From Mactra quadrangularis (taxonomy: Eukaryota > Mollusca > Bivalvia > Venerida > Mactridae): a stretch of DNA of 64,000 nucleotides. The stretch covers positions 34,895,267-34,959,266 of the forward strand of contig CM046308.1 of assembly GCA_025267735.1 (NCBI GenBank), read 5' to 3'. Below, in pieces: positions 52,801 to 61,800 of the stretch. A model generated the notes under the pieces. It was not told the DNA's origin. It was given only the letters and a program-made list of their open reading frames with translations, and searched no databases. Position 1 is the first letter of the stretch; every line of letters begins with the position of its first letter. A program made the position numbers and the translations under genes.

Positions 52801-55800
52801 GTACTGTCAGAGTTGTCTCCCTTATTTTGAAGTAAAGTAAAAATAGATCAATCAGAAGTCTATCATTAACCTTGGTAACATAAAGATCATATTCTGTTTG
52901 TTCTGTATAGTTTAATGCTTGTCTTTTTTAAATTTTTATGAGTTTTGTTTGACATTACTTTCAATAGATCTAGTGGTCTATAAACAAAGATCTTGCTCTG
53001 TCTGTAATGCTTTGTCTTTTTTGCTACATGTAGTTCTGATCTTAGATTGAATTATTTTGTTTGAATAACACACTCCTGATTTACTGAAACTTACACTAAA
53101 GTATTGCAGATCTAAATATACAAGAATTTTCTTGCATTCAGGGCGATTCAATAATCAATGATATCATTCAATCAATATTGTTCTGTAGTTATGGTCACCA
53201 AACACTTTTGGTTGCCAGTTCTAAAATGGTGGTTGTTCCGAACAACTGCTAATTAATAGACTGCTATACTTATTACTCTACCAGGAAAGACACAGAGTAG
53301 GATAGCTATTTTACATGGATTCGACCTTAATTGTATGATACTGTACTCACCTATTAAAACAATTTTGGGGTCAATATTGAACAAAAACAAACACAGTATA
53401 TTTGAGTTAACATTTTAATGCAAACATAACTACAAGGATTTTACATCAGTATCTAAACACAATCCTTATTGATAATTCTATATACACACAGGTGGTTGTA
53501 TCAAATATTCAAATTTATAACACCACAGGCAATTCAATTATGGTAGTAATTAGTAGTCTACGCTTTGATACAAAAGCTCTATGGAATGCCATTTGCACAA
53601 TAATTACTTAAACTATATTATTGTGCAAACGGCATGCCATACAAGCTCAAAGCCTTGGACTAGTAAAAATTGATTCTATCTTGTGTAAATTCTACATAGT
53701 TCAGCTAGTTGATAATTTCTCCCTTTACTATACATGTATACAATAAATTTGGGCTAGCACTCAGGAATATTTAATGCAGTGACTGGTTAAGTTATATATG
53801 ACCAAGGAGTCAAGGGCCCTATTATGTATAGGGTCCTTGATATGACTGAAATAGGGAATATTTCACTCTGATACAATCACTTGTAAGTATAATTATGCTG
53901 TCTTCTAATATATAGATTTTGATATTTATAAAATGATAAAAAATAAAATAAAATAAAACTATTTTTGAAGTACAATATAAAGTCTATCATAGAATGAAGA
54001 TTTAAAATTTATCACACATTTTAATGATAAATGAATATATTTGTTAGTAGTTTGTGTGTATTTTACATAAAATTGTCAGGAGTGAAAATATTATATAAAA
54101 GAAATAAACAAGCAGAAGAGTATGTCTATCTGTACTCACAAATACAGCTAAATTGATTAATTTGAACTTGTAGCGTTCAAAATTTAATTTAAATCTGAAC
54201 TCATATGGTTCAAAAGATAATTTTAGATGGTAAATCCATTACATTGGTTGATTCTGTTTTTGACAGTGTCTATTTCTAAACATGTTAATGGATTTAATTG
54301 TAAAGATTTCACAACTAATTGCTAAAAACTAATGACCATGATGATCATAACTGTTTTTATCTTAGTTCAAAGAAACCCAATTAAAATGATATTCACATAG
54401 CTTCATGTCGTTATATTGCAGTTACATAGAATAAGACTTGATGTCACTCATTAAAACTTTTTCTATATTTCAAGTAGATCATTTTATCTATGAAAAAATG
54501 ACATTTAAGATTTGACACTTCATGATAATATAAACCCCTCTATTCCAAATACTGGATTTTTGTCTTGTCATGAAGATGGCCGATTTAGAGCTACTCCACT
54601 GTAATTACATTATTATATTACATTAAACCATTGTACCCATACACTTGATGCATTCTTTTATCTCTATCATATCATAGAAATGCATTTCCATTCAAGGTAC
54701 ATTTTTATTCAAGGTTATCGAAATAAAGACCCTTTTATACAGTCCTTATCTTTTTGAAGTTTCTTCAAATACCAGTTATATATTATAAAAAAATAATAGA
54801 AATCAATCATATCCTACATGATCAAACCAAATCCTGCACTGGGGTAATATTTGAATAATGCACATGATTTGTGTACAGATGTATAATTTAAAACATAATT
54901 TTATTGAGGGTATATGTAACTATATAGACATAATGAATGGAAGTATGGAGTTATATAAAAGAATGTGCTTTATATAAGAATACATCTTGTGACTAGTCCC
55001 GACCTCTACATGAATAGAAAATGAAATAAATTCTAGTTTATATTTTGCAAGCTTTAATCTAGCGAAACCAAGCGCCACAGTAATGTAAATGTTTTTAAGA
55101 AATACAAGTGAGTGTGTATTGTTGAAATAAACCATTAGAAACGCATAGTTTAAAACATGAATGTACTTTATGACATTGTAACCTAAAAATATAAATATAT
55201 ATCTAGTACTTAAAATAAAAAATTAGATTTTTTAGGTAAATCAGACCTCAATAAATGAAGTACCAAAATCCAATGGCTCTCAATGGCAACAAAGTGCTGG
55301 CCACAACTCATAATGACCCTGCTTCAACCCTGTTTTTTATGAAGATTTAATACAGTATAAATGGTTTATTCAACTCAGGCCATATTCGTACAAGAAAATT
55401 CAAATCTTACCCATAATAAGTGCATTTTATACCCTAGTCTATTCAGTATGACCTTGTCTATGTATGATATTTAAATTCTAACATGCATTGTAACAGTTTG
55501 TAATAATTTTTTTTCAAAATTTCTCTACGACAGTAATAGTACTAAAAAGTCAAAGTGAATTACTAAATCTACACAAAATATATAGAGGTAACAATTTTAA
55601 TACTATTAAGCTATCTTAGTTTAAAACCAGTCCATCCCAATCACCTTAAAAACACTTTTGTCTATCAAATTAAATATCACAAAAAGTTTCGTTCACACAG
55701 CTTGTCTTAAAAGGCACTTCATAGAAATTTAAAATATAAAATCTAAACTAAACTGCTTAGTGATATCACATTATTTTATAAACAAGAATATATTACCACA

Positions 55801-58800
55801 CTATCACATTTATTTCCAAGTATCAGAGTTCATCAAAGTTTCCATTCAATGAAGAACCTCAAAAACCTTCGGGGTGCAAGACCACATCACAATATATAAT
55901 AATATATATTAAATTTTTGTTAAGTGCATAATTAAAAGCAACTTGAAATATAACTAAAATACTTATATTAATGTTAAAATATAGACGAAAATAAAAAATA
56001 ATACTGAATAATGTAAAAATAATTAAATAAAAAACTGAGACAGAAATATTGTTTAAAAGGCTTGAAAGTTAAAAGGATGGAAAATTGAATACATGTTCTA
56101 TATGAGATTCATCTACTTTAATATATAAAAGATTTACCATTAATAGTACAGTATCTATTACTACACAAGTTAGTACCAAAGCACCACAAAAAGTAGGCAA
56201 ACAACATGATATAGACCAAATTACTGCTAATCTCTAACCACAGCTCAGTAAACCAACAAGGTTTTTTAACACTAACAAGTACTCAACAACAATCTGGCTC
56301 TGTAGCCTAATAATCTTACATAACATAATAAAAAATTCCTAACTAAGAGAAGCAATGGTTCAAGATCACTGCATTTTAGTCATTTCAATCAATTTGGACA
56401 GGATCTACTAAGTTTTAAGTCATCTAAAGTCAAGGTGACTGTGTGTTGTCCGGATAAACGAAAGGGGACATCACTGCTGTCACAAGTAAAGCATGTACCA
56501 ACTTTACATTGTCTAGTCTGGGGATATAAAAAGCCTAGAATGTGAATACAAATCATAAAAGGGAAATGTACAAGGGAGATAACCTCATACTAGAAAGTAT
56601 AAGTTTTACAAGGGAGATAATTTCATAGCAGATATTATAATGTAAGTTTATCGGACCTGTAAGTGAAGTGACACACAGATTATACAAGATATACAATATT
56701 TGCTTGCTATACATGTATGTAGAAACAACTATGATACAAGCAAAGTGAAAACACAATCATTAATCTAAATTACGGGACTGGACATCAGCATTACTCCTAA
56801 TTTGATTTTATGAATTCACCTTTAGAAACTAGCTTACACAAAAGTAAACTTAAACCAAAGACAGTAAATTTGCCATTATTGCTATCATTTATACCATTCT
56901 AAAATAGCACATAATCATTATCAGCTTGAATAAGCATCTCTTCTAATCACATTGTGCTCAAGGTACTCTTTAAAAATGGCCACCTCAGGTTCATAATCTA
57001 GTTCATGTCTCTGTCAGTCATTGAGAATGTACAATTCAGTAATATAGAAAACAACTAGGTTACATAAGCAAAGAGGAAAAAAAACACAAGTGACCAAAAT
57101 TATCTAAAATACTACTTAGTAAACAAGCTCTACTATAGCTCAGATAATGTGCATCAAAAAACCTATACCCTACCATGTGTAATATATAATCTCAAACTCA
57201 AAGCATTTAAATATAATACTACATTACTAGATTAAATAATATAACTATTGCAACTTGAGAGAAAAAAATCTGTATAAAAATGTATTTTGAATAAAAAATC
57301 AGCATATAATTTACACAAAAAATATTTAATCACACCACCAATCCTTACAAAATGATTTGTTTGCAAAAAACCTGACCATTCAGTCTTGCAGTTGAAAGGT
57401 CAATCCAGATCTTTTACACAGGTTCATACAGACATTTAAACTACCCATTAGAATCACAGTTTCAAACAATTGTTTGTTTGTATGTGAATGTTTAAACACA
57501 TACAAACACAAAAAGACTATTGAGATAAAACATTACAATAACTGGTGCAAGTATATGTCAATTAAAGACTCACTGACCCCTGCTGGATCAACCATTGTTT
57601 ATCTTGTCTATCCAGTAATTGCATTTAAAAGTTGGTCAGGTTATTGCAAACAAACACAAAATGAAAGGATGGTGCCACTTAAGTTGATATACATCTATAT
57701 GTGCATATAGATAATCCATAATAATAATGTAATGATGAAATTAATCTACAAATGATCCAAACATACAGTACAGTTATTTCTGCATCCAATCATGTATACA
57801 AAATGATTTATTGTTTTAAAATGTTTTTGAGGTGCAAAACATGGTCGCATATGACAAATAGTTGTTTGAAACAGACAGTCCCTCAGGCAGAATGTATCTA
57901 AATCTAAGCATGCAACATTTTTTCTTCCATTCAGACATGATAAAAACTATTTTAATCAAATAATCAAATGAATGGGGTCAGTTCAAAACTAGTCTACATC
58001 ATTCGTTATTCACATGTTAATATACCAGTTTTGCGCTGACCCATTAAAAATATGATAAGGAATCAATAAGGATGATTACATTCTTTCAATCAAAATATGA
58101 CTTCCTTTAAATATAAATGTAGCTCCCTAAAATTCATTTCATAAACTTAACAATGCCATGAATATTTATACAGAAATTATTAAAAATTAAGTCATCATAA
58201 CTACCTAAATGAGAGATAAATATCAATCATAACCCACCATTACGATAACTATTTAATTATACTCAGTTTTACTCAATTACTAATTAAAAAAGAGACAATG
58301 CAACGAACTAACTTAAATCATATCTATACAACATACATACATGCAGATCAAAGATGCTAGTTATAGCTTAGTAGAGTTAAATTTAATTCAACTGTCAGTG
58401 GCACATAAATAAACCCTGCTGGTTTAAATACTATATATTTATTTTATAAGCCCTGAACAAAGATATGAAAAACTATTTCTGACAGTGTGTACAGAAGTAC
58501 TTCAGTAAATATTTATGTGTCGGTATTATCAAACAAATATCTAGTATTCAAATCAGCAGGGTTAATTTATGTGCCAATGACAGTGAAATAAAATCTAACA
58601 AAACAAGTATTAAAGAAAGTATTCAGAGTAACTAAATACATGTATGTCATACAACATAGATAAAATCATGCTAATTATAATAAATTTATCACAGTACTTT
58701 CAAACAAATCTAGTCTATTTTTTTATAAAAAAATTAAGGTCCTGTTTGGACAATATATAAACATGTAGATCAGTGTTTAACTAGAGATAGAACATAGCAA

Positions 58801-61800
58801 AGCAGTCTAAATTTGTTAGCTATACATTGACCCATTCAGTGATAACTATAAATTTACATAAAATGAAAAATAAACTACACATGCATTTCTTACTCCATAA
58901 TTTTCTAATGAAAAAAAGCATTACTATTGATCTACAACGATACCTCCCTGCTAGTTATCAGTTGTGAAGTCATTATTTTTATCACATAAAAATCATAAGT
59001 AAGTAATTTGTACCTATATTTTAAACAAAAAAGTAATTAAAAAATCACAGTTATTAAGAACATATAGCATTCTCACTTAAATCTTTATAAATTTTTTAAC
59101 AAAGAATTTCCTAACAGAAACAAAACACTAACAGTATAACTATTTACACAGACAATGGCATGTCAATACATCATAACAAAAATACATTCAAGTAAAGATA
59201 ACAAATAAAATATCACATACAGGCAATGGGTATATCACTTAAACAAAATGACAGCAATCATGAAATGTCTCTACCAGACCCCCCAAAAAACATCCATTTA
59301 ATATATCAAAATATGAAATAAATGTCCCAATAAGCATTTAAGAAAAATACCAAACTCCAGGCTAGAGCCACAAACATGTATTAGTTGTACAGCTGTTACT
59401 GAGCCAAAGCTGAGTCAGCATAATTTCTATCAGATTTACAGTATATTTGAAATGTAAGCAAAACTAATTGATCATTTCTTTCTCATATAAATGCATAAAT
59501 GTCGAAACAAATTATTACTAATTTTTTACATGATTTCACGAAAACCAAGTAAATAAACATCCCATAGTTTCACATCAACATTTGACTATTTTCACAAAAA
59601 TTGCTGTTAATTATAATATATAAATGCAAAATCAAAGTAAACAATAAAAAGGCAGAAAGTTGATTCAGATTTTAAATATTCTAACATACAAGGTGAATAT
59701 AATTCATAGATGGTAGATAAATACATGAATAAACATCAAAGCATAAATCATGCCATGCTATTCTCATGCACAATGTTTCCATGGTTCCACAAAAACAAGA
59801 CAAAGTCATGTGATACATTTTGTTGCTATAGTAACAGAAGGTCAATAATGAGGAATTACCTCAAGGCTTCCAATTCTTTGTTCAACAGATTTTTTACTGC
59901 TTTTAGAACTATGTGTTCCCTGTGAATCCTTTGATCTAGCAGATGCTTTGGATATGCTAGTTGAAGAAGATGACACAGATTCCTTTGACCTTGAAAGTTC
60001 CTTTGACCTTGCTGAAAGTCCTGATACATTGCTAGCTCTATCAGAATACACTGTCAAATCATCATCATCGTTGCTGTTGTTGGCAGCTTTGCGTAAATCT
60101 TTGGATTGTTGAAGATATTTTTCGGCAGTGGCTATCTCTTCCTCCATTAAAAGAATATCTTGTTCATTAATTGGCCAATTAGCTTCCTCTAATGCCTTCA
60201 TAAACCAAGAACGATTATTTACAAAGGAAACTGGTCCATCAATCTCACCAAACCTGTACATCAGAAAATGAATAAAATATATTAATATATAAAATGTACT
60301 ATATTATACAATTAAGCAATAACTACAGTAACATTGCACAAAAATCACCATTAAAATTTCATTTAAAAAATACTGTTGAAAGCATTGAATTAAAGAATGC
60401 ATATTCTTCGAATTAAAGAAAAGTTCCATAATAAAAACCACCTTGGTCAATGCAGTCATGCAAATTTTGCTGACTTTTATATCCAAATGCTTAAGTTGAG
60501 AAGAGAAAGGTCCCTTGAGGATTGTTTACATACAATATCATAGTTTTGTAACAAATTATCCTAAACAACCATTATCATTTTAAATCACTCATATCTTTGA
60601 AAATTCTCAGGAAGAGGATTCAGACAACCCTCCTTCCCACTAGACCAATCATTATAGCCCCTATAAAAGCCCCTATTACTTACTCTTCAACCCTGACATC
60701 AGTGGGGATAGCATTCCACACCATCAGGTCTAAACGTTTGTTATATAATGATATCATTCTTTCTAATCTATCTTCATAAGATTTTAAATCTACACCATTT
60801 GGATTGATTAGTTTTATGGATTTCCTAGGTCTGTTTGATACATGAGCTATTGGAAGTACCTGGAAAATATATACATTAGATTGAAAATATTTCAAACCCA
60901 TTTAACATACTTGTACATGTAATTAAGTTTATCAAACAATAATGTACAAAATGAACAACATAATTTCAATTTTCATTTGTTTGAGGCTAGTAGCCCAAAC
61001 AAATACATCTACCATAATTTAAGCCTCCATCAGTCTTTAGATATGATATAGGCAAATAGTTTTGGCAGTTCATAAATAGCACTTTAAACAGATCATCTGC
61101 TGTAACAGGTACAATCACTTTTAAGTCCCTTACAGACACCTGTAAATTGCACTGTTTCATGTACAGAGCAAAATTGCCAGTAAGTATGGGGTAAGAGAGT
61201 GAAGTTGCTGAGTATCAATTCTAATATAAGGACTTGTGAACATTTGTCTGTCTACACAGAAAATTATGCAACATTCCTCAGCAACCAGTTCTACTAGAGT
61301 TGACCTATTGGTCTTAAGAGTGGTTCAGACAAGCTAAGAAACATTGATACCAATCTTCCTAATTTTCAGATAAATCATTGAGCAATTTATGATAAACGAA
61401 AATTATGGTAAACTTACCTCATCAAACACTTTAGCTAGTACATGTTTGTTAAGTATCGGTACATATTTAGATTTATGTGTAACCATTGTAGGTGCTAGTG
61501 CATCCAATAATGTTAGTTTCTTAGCAACCAGACCATTCTTATGTAACCATTGTTTAGTAGACATATTACATGATCTGAAATATCAAAAAAGTAGTGTAAG
61601 TAACAAAAAATCTATAGTTAAAGTATGGCTGTACAAATTTGAAAATTTAACAGAAACAATGTAGAAATTTCATGGGAGGTCAAAGCCGCTAACCGCTCTC
61701 TTAAGGTTTCCATAGAAAAGCTTATGATTTATTTGTATGAAAGCAACTTGCTTACATATTATAATGAAATGAGTAGATATTTTGTTTTTCTTGGAACTTT

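Larger units (their letters stand above)
46727..59859. other. 13.1-kb intron of gene 2
   Basis: Joins the VWA3B-type exons to the DUF4537/RS exons. Phase 0 on both sides. Holds the 45-bp minisatellite, a hAT element, MITE D copies, a foldback MITE and a 26-bp-stem hairpin (53581-53640). No exon recognised, but a small phase-0 exon could be hidden. Confidence 0.6.
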
